Of a DNA stretch of 64,000 bases, positions 37,312 to 48,275 are shown one piece after another. The stretch comes from Mnemiopsis leidyi (Eukaryota; Ctenophora; Tentaculata; Lobata; Bolinopsidae). How positions within the stretch are numbered: position 1 is the first letter of the stretch; the number at the start of each line of letters is the position of its first letter. The notes under the pieces were generated by a model that worked only from the letters and a program-made list of their open reading frames with translations, did no database searches and was not told the origin of the DNA. The position numbers and the translations under genes are program-made. The stretch is from positions 140,341-204,340 of the forward strand of contig JH153375.1 of NCBI GenBank assembly GCA_000226015.1, read 5' to 3'.

Positions 37312-40300
37312 ATGAAAACGCTTACGATTGCGTTGTGGCTCTTGGCCGCGTTGTTTCAGTGCTGTCAGTCTGGCATATTGGATGCAGATATTTATGATGG
37401 AAACTGCACAGTCGCTGGGCAGGAATCGGTGGGAACCACCTTACTCGACAGAGTTATCAGGAGGATGCAACAGTCGGGATCATTAAAAATTGCATACAAT
37501 TATTTCAAAAATCGAATGGATAAAGGGCCCTTGGGCGCTAGGTTGGGCGCCACAGCTATAGATCCCACGACCTTCAAAGATGATGAAACATTCGACTTTT
37601 CAAGAGGACCAACGCAGAGCATGCCAGCGTATCTGGCTAGATTCTTGGCAGTGGCGTTGGGATCTGGTAAAACAGTATACACTTACCTTTGGAAATATGG
37701 TTTTGTATCAAAAGTGCTCAACTTATCCGAAAGGGAAGGGGACGAATACCAGGGATCTATACCTCCTTGCGCAATTACCAACGCTATCAGGGAGTTCCAA
37801 ATTTTTAACAATTTACAACCTGCTGATGGGAAACTCACAAAACAGACGATCAAGAAGATGGCTGAAGATCGATGTGGAAACAAAGACGTGAAATGCACTA
37901 CCCCAAAATGCTTGGCGGATGACAGGTACAACGGAAAATCGGATAATCTTCGAAAAAGACGATATGCAGTACGGCATAAGAAGTGGCGAGGATCCCGCAG
38001 CGGAAACTTTAACATAGCTTACTACTTTGAAAACTTCTATAATGCAACTAGCACTCAAGCAAATAAAACCGGCCATGACACGAAATGGGACGATGAAACT
38101 GTCAAGAGGGAGGTTGAAAAAGGTCTGTACGAGTGGACTAAATATTCGGGCCTAAACTTTATAGAAACGAAAAAGGCTAGGAGAGCGGACGTCAAGATCC
38201 GCTTTGGAACCGGAGATCACGGTGAGAAAAATGATGCACGATGGTTTGACGGACTGTACGGTGTTCTTGCCCACATGTACTACCCCCGGGACGGAGAGAT
38301 GCACTTTGATGAAGCGGAAAACTGGACCACGGCCTATAAACTTCCCGGGATAAACCTGCAAGTTGTGACGGCCCACGAAATGGGACACGGACTGGGAATT
38401 GAGCATAGCAACATCCCTGGTGCGCTCATGTCACCGTTCTATATTGGATGGAGAGAACAGCTGACTCGCAACGACGATATAAGGGCAGTGCGACATTTGT
38501 ATGGCGTAGGAAACGGGATGGTGATTCCGAGAAAAAGTGCACCTCTGATTGCGCCAGGTAAGCCAGACATTTGATACTTTCAACATACAATAGTTCAACT
38601 TTGATCATTATCATAGATTAGACCCGAAACGAGCCAACACAATCACAAATTTCACGATCTGTCCTAGGAAAGCAGTAAGGTTATGCCATAGGGTACTTGG
38701 CTGAGAATACTCCCCAGTCTTCCCCATGGAGGCTACCCTAATGAGGGGTTATATTGGCCAACTCCTGTCGACTCATGCAAAAAAATTGCAAGCAAATTTA
38801 GGTCAGTCGCTTAGACGGGATTGCCTGAGGTGCCCATCTCCTTTTCTATAACCCTGAGCCACTCCGTACCGAGGCATTAAATTAGCTGTAGGGGGGTTAA
38901 TCTTACGAGCCAGGGATTGTGCATTTCCAGCCGAAGCTGTACCAGACGCACTCTGGTGACTGGCCGACTTGCCACAGCCGGGGATCGAACCCCGGTCGGC
39001 AGCTAACTCCCAGAGTAGCTAACACAGTCGATCTAATGTGTCAAAGTAGTCTCCAAAATGGGTCAAATATACAACCAGATAATATTTTGGTAGTGTAGGC
39101 TTTTTATATGTAGCTGGCATAATATTTCATCAAATCTTTCAAAGATTTATTTCACGGTTAGGTTTCCCTTGCCGGTGACTCCGGATCTTCCAACACTAGA
39201 CGTTCCCATCACTGATGAGTGACTATGACACGTTGTCATAGAAAACACAACAAGGCTTACCCCTTGCTTACAAATCAGGTTGGTGTAATCAACTTGGCTT
39301 GTCTTAGTTTAATTAAATCTTTTCCTCAGTCAAATGACGGGGCTTCTTTATTTTAGATAAGGCCTATATGAAGCCTTTAAGACGACTTACCAAGGTCAGC
39401 TACTTATTGAGAAACGTCAGTCGAGCAAAAGGAGTTATAAAACGTGGTAGTACAACTGCACAATTGAGCCTTAGCTTGCACTGCCAACACTAATTACATG
39501 AATAATTTACGCTCAATGAGGAACTTGAATTTTCAACATGAATAAATATATCATATTCACGTGTTTCTTGAGGTTAGTAACTTGCGATGGCTCATAATGT
39601 CAGGCCAGCCAAAGTTATATCATTGCATGAAAGTTAAGATAACAGTGGACCTCAGATCATTATGAGACTAACCCAAATAAGGAGGCAGCACTGGTTGTGT
39701 TCCATAAGACAACGCTCATGATGAATCTCATTTTGGCATTTTTGTTATTTTGTATTTTAATATTAGGGGTATTTTACTATTAGGGGAGGGTAGGATGACC
39801 TCGATTTCTGACCATTTGGCCAACAAATAGAGAGCTTAAGTGAACTTAATGATATAAACATTTAGCAGCATGTGAAAGATGTTGGGAAAACTTGTTTTCC
39901 GGGTACAGTTTGCCACATTAAGGTATTTATTTGAATCATTTTTGTCAGCTAGATCCTGTTTCATGATATTATGGTCAAATGGTCAAAACTTTCACCATGT
40001 CAATGGCAAAAATCCAAATTTTTCATGGTCGAAATGATTAACGCAAAATTAGACAATGAAATTTGCCCATTTAACCACGACCACAGGGACAATTCTTGGG
40101 TGTCAGTGGCAATGGGCAAGCTTTTTGACCATTGGGCAAATTCCAGGGTGCCATGGTCAGTGCCTAACCCTCCCTCCCCCAAACTTACGTCTTTTTAATG
40201 TTTTTAAAATTCACACCTCGAAGAAACTGACTAATGAAGGCAAACATTTTACAAAGCTTTGTTTCAGAGGGTTTGGCATTGGGCATAGAGGAAGGACAGA

Positions 40301-41187
40301 AGGCAGTCATCAGAAAAGAAGGGAATGATACTGATAGTGCAGGTGAACTAAAGGAAGGTGAGGGAGAAGCTGAGGAAGTTGAAACTGTCACCGATAGGTG
40401 TGCAAAAGGGGATACCGTCACTTTCCAGGAATCAAAAAATTTAGGACACTGTATCTCGGAATTCACTGCAGGCTTTTCTGATCCAGACGAAGAACATATC
40501 TATCTTTTCTACAATGATAACAATTACATCGTCCTCGAATCGGGGCACAAAAACTTGAAATTCCCCAAAGTTAAAGAACCCGAAACCGCCTTCGCAGAGA
40601 TGCTTGTCAGCGACAAGTTCCCCGGCATGGAAGGACCCTATGATGCTGCAGTGACTGATAGCGCGAACAGGATATCATACTTCTTCGTAAACGACACAGT
40701 GACATCCTGGGATTGGTCAACTGACCAAGTGGGCAGTCTCAACAGGGAGCCAATCGAGAACACCATGTATGCTGGACTGCCAAACACTGCGATCCACGCT
40801 GTTGCCAAATACCTGGACCAGTTTATCTTCTTCTGTGGAGACGAATACTACATCTTCACACCGGACCACGATGGCGAAGAGCACAGTGTTCAAGGTCCTT
40901 TTTATGCCAACCTGGAGGAAGAAACGATTGCAAATGCATTTGATTCCTTCTACAACGGATACATCTACACCACCATCGACAGCTATAAAAACAACAACAT
41001 CTACAACCTGATAAAAGCCAAAAAGGTCACCGCTGGAGCATCATCTGCAGAAGATTTTTCAGCTACAGTCATGAGGTCCTACAGCAACATCGACATGGAC
41101 GACGATACGATGTTTGGCTGGCCCTGCGGCCTTGGATTTTGTGGAACGGAAATTGACTGGGAGACAAGCGAGCTTATCGAGCAATAA
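37312..41187 (+). CDS. Matrix metalloproteinase with hemopexin-like region
   Basis: Two exons, 37312-38557 and 40268-41187, join in phase 1 (2166 nt, 721 aa). The ATG at 37312 starts a signal peptide (MKTLTIALWLLAALFQC). A propeptide with a peptidoglycan-binding-like segment (AITNAIREFQIFNNLQPADG) leads to a cysteine-switch candidate, EDRCGNKD (Cys about 188), instead of the usual PRCGxPD. RKRR at about 214-217 is a furin-type site, so activation in the secretory route is likely. The catalytic domain has HEMGHGLGIEH at about 355-365 (three zinc-binding His, catalytic Glu) and the Met-turn ALMSP. Exon 2 encodes a Glu-rich linker, then hemopexin-like blades (GPYDAAVTD, ISYFFVNDTV, IHAVAKYLDQFIFFCGDEYY). 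It should be a secreted enzyme cutting extracellular matrix. AATAAA lies about 50 bp after the stop. The gene is intron-poor for the family. Confidence 0.93.
38640..39050 (-). repeat. Probable tRNA-derived SINE in the metalloproteinase intron
   Basis: Read on the minus strand, TAGCTACTCTGGGAGTTAGC resembles a tRNA A-box region, and CCGACCGGGGTTCGATCCCC holds a clear B-box (GGTTCGATCCC) with a T-arm-like stem. About 350 bp of non-tRNA body follows toward lower coordinates. It has no protein frame. Exact ends and target duplication were not determined, and no second copy occurs in the window. Confidence 0.65.
39779..40190. repeat. Dispersed repeat family, longer copy
   Basis: It begins GGGGAGGGTAGGATGACC and ends near CCTAACCCTCCCTCCCCC, an imperfect inverted match typical of a non-autonomous DNA element. 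The interior is rich in CATGGTCA and ATTGGGCAAATTCCAGG. A related copy lies at 48617. It sits in the metalloproteinase intron just before the hemopexin exon. Confidence 0.6.
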
Positions 41188-42396
41188 TGTAAGATACGGT
41201 GAGCAACTTTCTCGAAAATTCTGGACGTTGTAGGAGAATAAAAATAAGTTACAAGGCTATATTATTGAAAATGGAACAAATAGTTCTAATCAATAGGGGA
41301 ATTTAGCCTTATTTAGTTATTTGATCAAACAAAATGTTGACAAAATAATAGTTGTGATTGTACTTCGCATTTTTTGAATATTTTCAATCTATCATCCCGG
41401 GTTGTAAATAAATATCAACGTTGTACGTTAAAGATTGCCAGTATCCTATTTACATACGGAAACGGTATAGTTAATGATGATAGGTGTTATTTACCCTATT
41501 TTATTTCAGTTAAGCACCTTTTATTTTTAAGTTTTACTGAACTTTACTAAATAACATGTAAAATACAATATATTACTGTAGTATATTGCCAATCATTCAT
41601 TTTCTCTAAAAGTTTATGTTATTTATCGAAATGTTATGGTACGAGAGTCATTCGATACATCATGCTGATAGTGATTGCTCTTACTCGTGTTACTAGATGC
41701 TGATGATTGGAAAAGTTAGTGCCAAAAAGAACCTATCCGGAAATATTCCAGTACACTGTACATAACAATTGAACAATTGAACCAAAGAACAGAGTAATAC
41801 TATTACTAATTCCAAAACTATGAAACATTAAACTTCGAACGCATATTTTTCGACAACTTCTTTGCATTCAAGTTGAACAAAATTAATATCCCAGATAGAG
41901 ATATGATAAGTTGTAGTTGTATAAAAACTTAAGCTTATGTAATTGAGCTTAAAGCTAATACTTAAGCCTAAATGCTAAGGGCGTGAATGATCCAAAGGTA
42001 ACCGTAAACGTAAAGAGCTACTGAAGTAAGCCAATAGTACTTAAAACGTCCTAAAACATCCTTCTAGGACGTTAAGGCAGGGGAAAATTCGCGAAGGCCG
42101 GAGGATAATTGTGATGACAAATGATAACCAGTCATTATGATCAAAATTGAACAAGAAAATAAATGTACAATATACTATTACTAGTCCGAATTAAAGTAAA
42201 TTAGGTAAATTATGTAGTATTTCGTTAAGACACGGTCTTGGTTTTGTATCTTTATATTTAGCAATAAAGCTGTAGCCAAAGAAAACAATAAAAATCCTAA
42301 TACAAAAAACAAGCAAAACTTCAGAACCAATTCATGGCGATAGTCCGATGTAGCACTAGCATGGTGTCACCGGTATAAACCTGGAGCAGTTTAACA
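41188..42396. other. Convergent 3' flanks of the metalloproteinase and GPCR genes
   Basis: The first part is metalloproteinase 3' untranslated sequence, also present in the upstream duplicate. The rest is AT-rich with no supported gene. Confidence 0.5.
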
Positions 42397-43646
42397 TCAT
42401 TTTGTGACGGTTGGATTAGTTATTTCAGACATCCTGACATTTAGCCTTGGAGACCGGTTAGAAGAAGAGTTCATGGAAAAGTTTCTAGTCCTTCTTATCT
42501 CTCGAGAAGACATCCCCGAGACTTTACTCAGCACCAAGTCCTTGCAGTGTCGATAGAACCGCGCGTTAGTTAGGGTGTAGATAAAGGGGTTTCCGAAAAG
42601 ATTTAAGTAATACACAAACCCAGAGAAGGCTTTTAGTGTCTCAAACCGACTTTGGATACCGTAGAGGGCTGTAATGATGGTGTAAACAATGTAGGGCAGA
42701 GAGGAAAGCAGGAACAGTCCCGATAAACAGAGCACCGTAATCGGAGCCTTGGTGTTTCGGTGGTTACTTCGTGACGTCGACTTGAAACCAAATTTAAGGA
42801 GGACAAAGTTTAGGGAGAGGATGAGAATCATAGGGAGAACTGTAGCCAGGATGTACATACCTGCAGAGAGGAGGGTAATGAATAATGAAAAAAGTTTTAT
42901 TTTTGAAAAGCTATTAATAAGCGCATGTTAACACAATGTCCTGATTTTCATTTACATATTTCTGAACATAATTCATGCAAGAGTGGCTTTTGTGGAGATT
43001 AAAAGTTGCATCAAAATTGAAAGTAAATGTGGGAGAACACTTCATGAATATGATTACAGTTATACGTTTACTCACTAAGTCGAACGAAAGAAGATTTGGA
43101 TCTGTCGTAAACGCATCTCAGCAAGTGATGGTCGTACACAATCTGAGCATCAGTAAGAACCATGGGAAGTACCGTAACCACGGCAGCAGAGCACCAAACC
43201 CCAAGAGCGACCACTTTAGCAGCCGCCTTGTTCAGATGGTAGGCTGCACTACTGAAGGGGGCCGCACAGCGGCACGTCTTGTAGGCTGTGATGACAAGGA
43301 TAAGCAGAGTACCGGACTCAGCCGGCACGTAGCCAGCGTAACCTGTCAGCAAGCAGAGACCTCGATAGAGAGAGATCTGTTGGTCGAATAACGGGCTCGT
43401 GCTGCTCTCTTGGGCCAGATGACAGAAGTTGTAGAGAGAGGGCAGGACCATCAGTATGGTACAGAGCACATCACCGGCAGCTAAGTTCTGGATCAGGACG
43501 ATGGAGAAACCGTCACTATCTATTGATTGATAAGAGTAGGCCGCCACCAGGACAAAAAGGTTGCCCACAACCCCCAGAGTTAGAGCCACTACCAAGTAGA
43601 AGCCTAGCATGTAGGTCTCCATCGGGGTATTCAAGTACAACATCAT
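42397..43646 (-). CDS. Rhodopsin-class G-protein-coupled receptor with an atypical DRY region
   Basis: Two exons, 43076-43646 and 42397-42860, join in phase 1 (1035 nt, 344 aa). The ATG at 43646 starts a short extracellular N-terminus. TM1 has GVVGNLFVL (the conserved Asn), TM2 LAAGD, and a Cys before TM3 (YRGLC) pairs in principle with the Cys of the second extracellular loop (LLRCVYD). At the end of TM3, where most class A receptors have DRY, the sequence is AYK. TM6 has SSLPY instead of CWLP. TM7 has the normal NPFIY. The tail is Ser/Arg-rich with many possible phosphorylation sites. The single intron falls at the second extracellular loop. The ligand is unknown. Confidence 0.9.
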
Positions 43647-46600
43647 CCTGAATGAGTCTGGTGAATGAAGTCACATTTCTATATATTTGCTGAGTTGTGA
43701 TCGTTCCATACAAATACAATTACAAATGGACTTCGAAGTTCGTACTTCGAGTTCAATAATAGCCGTTTTACTTTAAAATGAAATCTACATTATTTTGCTG
43801 GTATTATCAATCAAATTGGTCCAATTTGTTTTCGAGATGCATTGACAATGATAAAAGGCGGTAGGCATATTGATATAATACTGCGTCAAAGAAACTCAAC
43901 TTCGATCACGATAAAATTTAAAAACATCGAACTTGTACGGTCTTCTGAAGAACCCGTTTTCTATGATCAATTATAGCCAGCAATACTAGGCTCTAAACTT
44001 TATAAAATCTAGGCTCTTAACTTTATAAAATCTCGTTTGATTCACACCTTACGAGAATAAACTGGCTTACGTTTAGGTTTCTGGGATACCTTTTAAGCGA
44101 CAAGCAGCAATTTGACGACACAGTGAAGACTAAAACGTTGCCCAATCATAGCCCGCTTTTCCACTTGAAACGAAAACGGTAAATTTATTTGTCTGTTAAC
44201 CATTTCAAGAATAAGGTCATTACTGAATTCAGGGATTCTACCTGTTTGGTATGAACGTCCGCTAGCTCTTGTCTTTAAAGTAAAACACGTTGAATTGAAC
44301 CTATTATACAGATTGCTCGGCGCTTGTACAAATTTCCAAAACTGATCATGAATGGTTCTACTCTGAAATACAGAGATCTATAAAAATGATTTATCTATGA
44401 ATATTTATATTCTAACCCCAAAAACTATATTTATTCTTGTTGTTTACCTTATCGATGGAAAAGTTTCCGTTGGTAATAAGGCTAGTTATTAGTTGGCCGG
44501 TTAAAAGTATGGCCTGAATCGCGATCCAGAAGATAAACGCCAAAATAAACGAAATTTGTTGATTTTGGCGAAAATTTTCACGTGGCGCTTGTCGGACTTT
44601 GACATTCGCCACCGTGAGTGTAACGTTAGCAATTAGGAAAAAGTTAAGATAGTAGGTAAATGGAAATTACTAAAGCTAACCCATTCAGACTGCAATTGGG
44701 GGCTCGAGATACGGTTTCCTTATCTATTATCAGAGGAGGTCTCTAAGTCTACTTCACACCTGTACTCATTTATTGAAACTAAATATTGTATGATTGTGTT
44801 CATTGTTCAACTTCATGACTTATTTGCCAATGTGTTTATGAAAATTACAGTTACAACGTGTGAGATAATTGTAAGTTGTAACGTGCCAGATAATTATAAT
44901 TGTACATTATCACAACCGAAAAAATGACAAGAGCAAAAATAGATAAAAAACCAAACGGTTTCCGGGTAAAAAGTGGCCAGTGAAAAATATTTCTGGTTAA
45001 AACTTTGGCCTGACGAGCTCAAATTGGCCACATTACGACCGGAAACTTTTCCACCGATAAGGCGGTCGAGAATGTCCATGGATTACCATAGACAAAGTAA
45101 AAGTCTCAGAACATACTCAAACATTCCCTAAACAAATTGAAAAATGATATTGACCAAACGGCAAACCATGCACACAATCAAATCAAAGCCAGGATTGAAG
45201 GTAAGCTGTAGGTTAATCGCGCCAATATTACGATATATCGTAGACCGGTAAAGGCTCTCCATGTGCTCGATGCTACTTTCAAAATTAATCCAAGAAACAG
45301 TGCTGCAATCGTTGCACTTGGGTTTACTGAAGTTTCTTTTAAATGTTGAATTTAAAACGTATTCCTTGATGCATTATGCCAATTGCCGTGTTTGACAATG
45401 GCAAAAAAATGTTCCGCAGCATAAATGCATTTTAAAGTTATGTCTCTGAGAAATGAGTCCGTTACAGCTATACCTTATAGGGGAGCATCCTCGATTTTCT
45501 TCAAACGTGGCAAGCATCAAGAAATGAAATCAAAAATAAACACGTAAAAAAACGGTCAAGTGACAACTAAAAAAGATTAAACCACGATTCATAAAAAGAT
45601 ATCTTGTTTACAGGAAGAGTTCAGTTTTTTCCGTTGAAAGCTTATGCTGCGATGTAACGTAGGACTATTCTAGAGTCTAGAGCTGTATCAATGTAACGTA
45701 GGACTGTTCTAGAGTCTAGAGTGTATCTACCGATAAGGGCTGGAATGCATTACCAATAGCGGCGCACTGTTAAAGGCAACCCCTTATTCATCACTTGTAT
45801 GACTGCAATCAAATGTTCCTGCAGAACCTTTTTTGTTGTTAACAAAAGGATAATGTTAAGGATAAGGTTAAAGGTAGATGTGACCGGCATTTGGAAGATT
45901 CATGAACTTTCTCTGGCTAAACGATCAGGACAGCCATACTTAGATACTTACATACTATACAGAAGGTCGGATATTGCCGAGGGCTGAATAGAAATTGGCT
46001 TTTCAGGTAGACCTATAAGCATATAACCAATTTTACATTGACGTAGATCATGCGTTAAGGTATATATTATAAACGTATATAATTTCGAAACACACCTTAA
46101 AATTTCTTTCGGATTGCTTTTGCTCAATATGAGAACTTTTATAAATATAAACGTTTCATTCCTATATTGAGATGGAAGTCTAGCAATGGATGGACATCCT
46201 TTAATTCTAATAGACTATGATCCGCTTTATAAAAATCTTACAAAAAAACCCTCCCTATCGACCATGTTCTATTACAATTTTTTAACCACCTCTTTCTCTC
46301 TAGGTCACTTTATCATAACCATCATAATATCATGATCGTTGATTACTGACGTTCAAGTGATTTCCACTTTTTAATTACAAGTTCATGATAATTCCCATGA
46401 ATTTATGATATTGCAGCACATTATAAATTAGTGTACAATTATGCTTAATGATTATTCCTTCATTTCTAGATAAAGATTAGGTCGTTATTTATTCCGGAAA
46501 CCCCTTCAAGTCAGATCAAAATTTAATACCTTCATGAAAATTTTAGTGAAATTCAACTACTTTTCAGTAACACATCGAATCTAGAGATGATGTTGATTGT

Positions 46601-48275
46601 CCATTGTTCGCACAAGTTCTTATTTCTAGATGCACGAAGACACGAAGTCCGTGTTAAAGACTGTGTTCACAGCATGATGTAATCCTGTAATCAGATCAGA
46701 ACCCAAAAGTTATGAGCATCATGTGGAACATCGTTAAGTCATCTCAAGTTCAAAACATATCGCAGATCGCAGATGCCACGTATTCAGTTTCCACGAGGCG
46801 CCATAGCAACACGTTCTACTCACTAATGTTATCGCATTACGTACAAGTGGATGACATCAGCTGTGTTGCTGCTCTATTGTTTAAGCAGGATGGCACGCTG
46901 CCAGCCTAATGGTCTAATGGTTCTCATGGTAAGATAGATCAGCGAGAGAGAGAGATTTGTTGAGCAAGCAGTGCCGCTGGCATTGCAGACGTGGCAGAAA
47001 ACACGATGTTCACTGATGGGAATATAAGGGAAGTCTGCGGGCAAATCAGAGCAGATCGCATCTAGCTGATATACTTAACTTGTCGGTATTCTGTCCTGTG
47101 TTATTTCCATTGTAACTCGGATCTCCTTAAATTTGTTTGCTTTTCGATAGTGATATACTGTAGGCGTCACACATTACCATGTCTCCGCAATGTGTGCATT
47201 ACAAAACAGGGCACATGTTATGAAGGGCATATGTTATGTAATTTAATTTCAAGTACCTTATATGGTCTAAGTTAATGATGCAATATTAATCAGCCAATTT
47301 TTCCGTTCCTATTCTCTCTTCCAATTCCACCAATTCTAGTATGTACTTACTCATCAAATTAGGACGCGTTTAATGGAAATTCGTCATGCTTTTCTTCGTC
47401 CACTTTGTCTATACATATATATAGTGAAACGAGGTAGCTAATGAAAGCACTACATGAGAGTGTTCTTCTTCTACAAAGCTCCCAAGCGGAAATACCACAA
47501 ATGTAGCGCTGAATTGCTAATTTAACAGTATAAATATTGCACAACATTTGTTTAGTGCTCTTTCTTCCCTACCATTTATAAATCTTCTTGGGGGAAGTTA
47601 TTATAAAAAGTATATGGCTATTGGAACTAGATATAAATTGAACATTAACCAAATGCCCAAGCAAAATAGTCTATTTAAAGATGCAGGAATGTATAATATT
47701 AGGAAGTAAGTACAGACCGCCTTAAGTAAAATAGTCTATTTAAAGATTCAGGAATGTATAATATTATGAAGTAAGTACAGACCGCCTTGAGTAAAATAGT
47801 CTATTTAAAGTTGCAGGAATGTATATAATATTAGGAAGTAAGTGCAGACCGCCTTAAGTAAACACCATGGTCATGCACGTCAGCCCATACATTTTGTTTT
47901 CGACTAACTCAGTTAAACTAACTCAGTTTTAATTTCAATTGTGCAGTTGTAAGTGGGATTACTTTTCTAGGAAGGAAAATTAAAATCAATTTAAACGTCA
48001 TTTCGCGACATTGAATTTCATCAAATTTCAAAACGCTAATTTATTTTTCCAACACGGCGCTATGATGCTAACAGTTAAAATAATAAAGCCTCACAAACCC
48101 GGCATCAACTACTAAATTGGAAAAGCTTTCATGTTTTGTTGAGACCAACTGGGTCGCACACTCGATCCTGCGAAGCCTAAATTCTGATTTATCAAATAAA
48201 TCGAGCCCTAAAAATGTGTAAAAAGGTTATAAGCTGATCAGCTATAAATGTTCCTTTAGTTTAGAACAATTTGAG
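43647..48275. other. Intergenic region of 4.6 kb
   Basis: AT-rich with no gene I can support. Small repeats include a tandem pair (GTAACGTAGGACTNTTCTAG then AGTCTAGAG) at 45653-45722 and a 75-bp triplication at 47663-47867. Frames such as 46712-46909 have no family resemblance. Just before the ARF gene a TATAAAT at about 48243-48249 could be its TATA box. Confidence 0.5.
47663..47867. repeat. Three tandem copies of a 75-bp unit
   Basis: Unit: AAAATAGTCTATTTAAAGAT, then GCAGGAATGTATAATATTAG, then GAAGTAAGTACAGACCGCCT. The copies differ at a few positions. Confidence 0.93.

Noticed and set aside
46712-46909. 65-codon + strand frame
   Set aside because: No recognised domain, signal or splice context.
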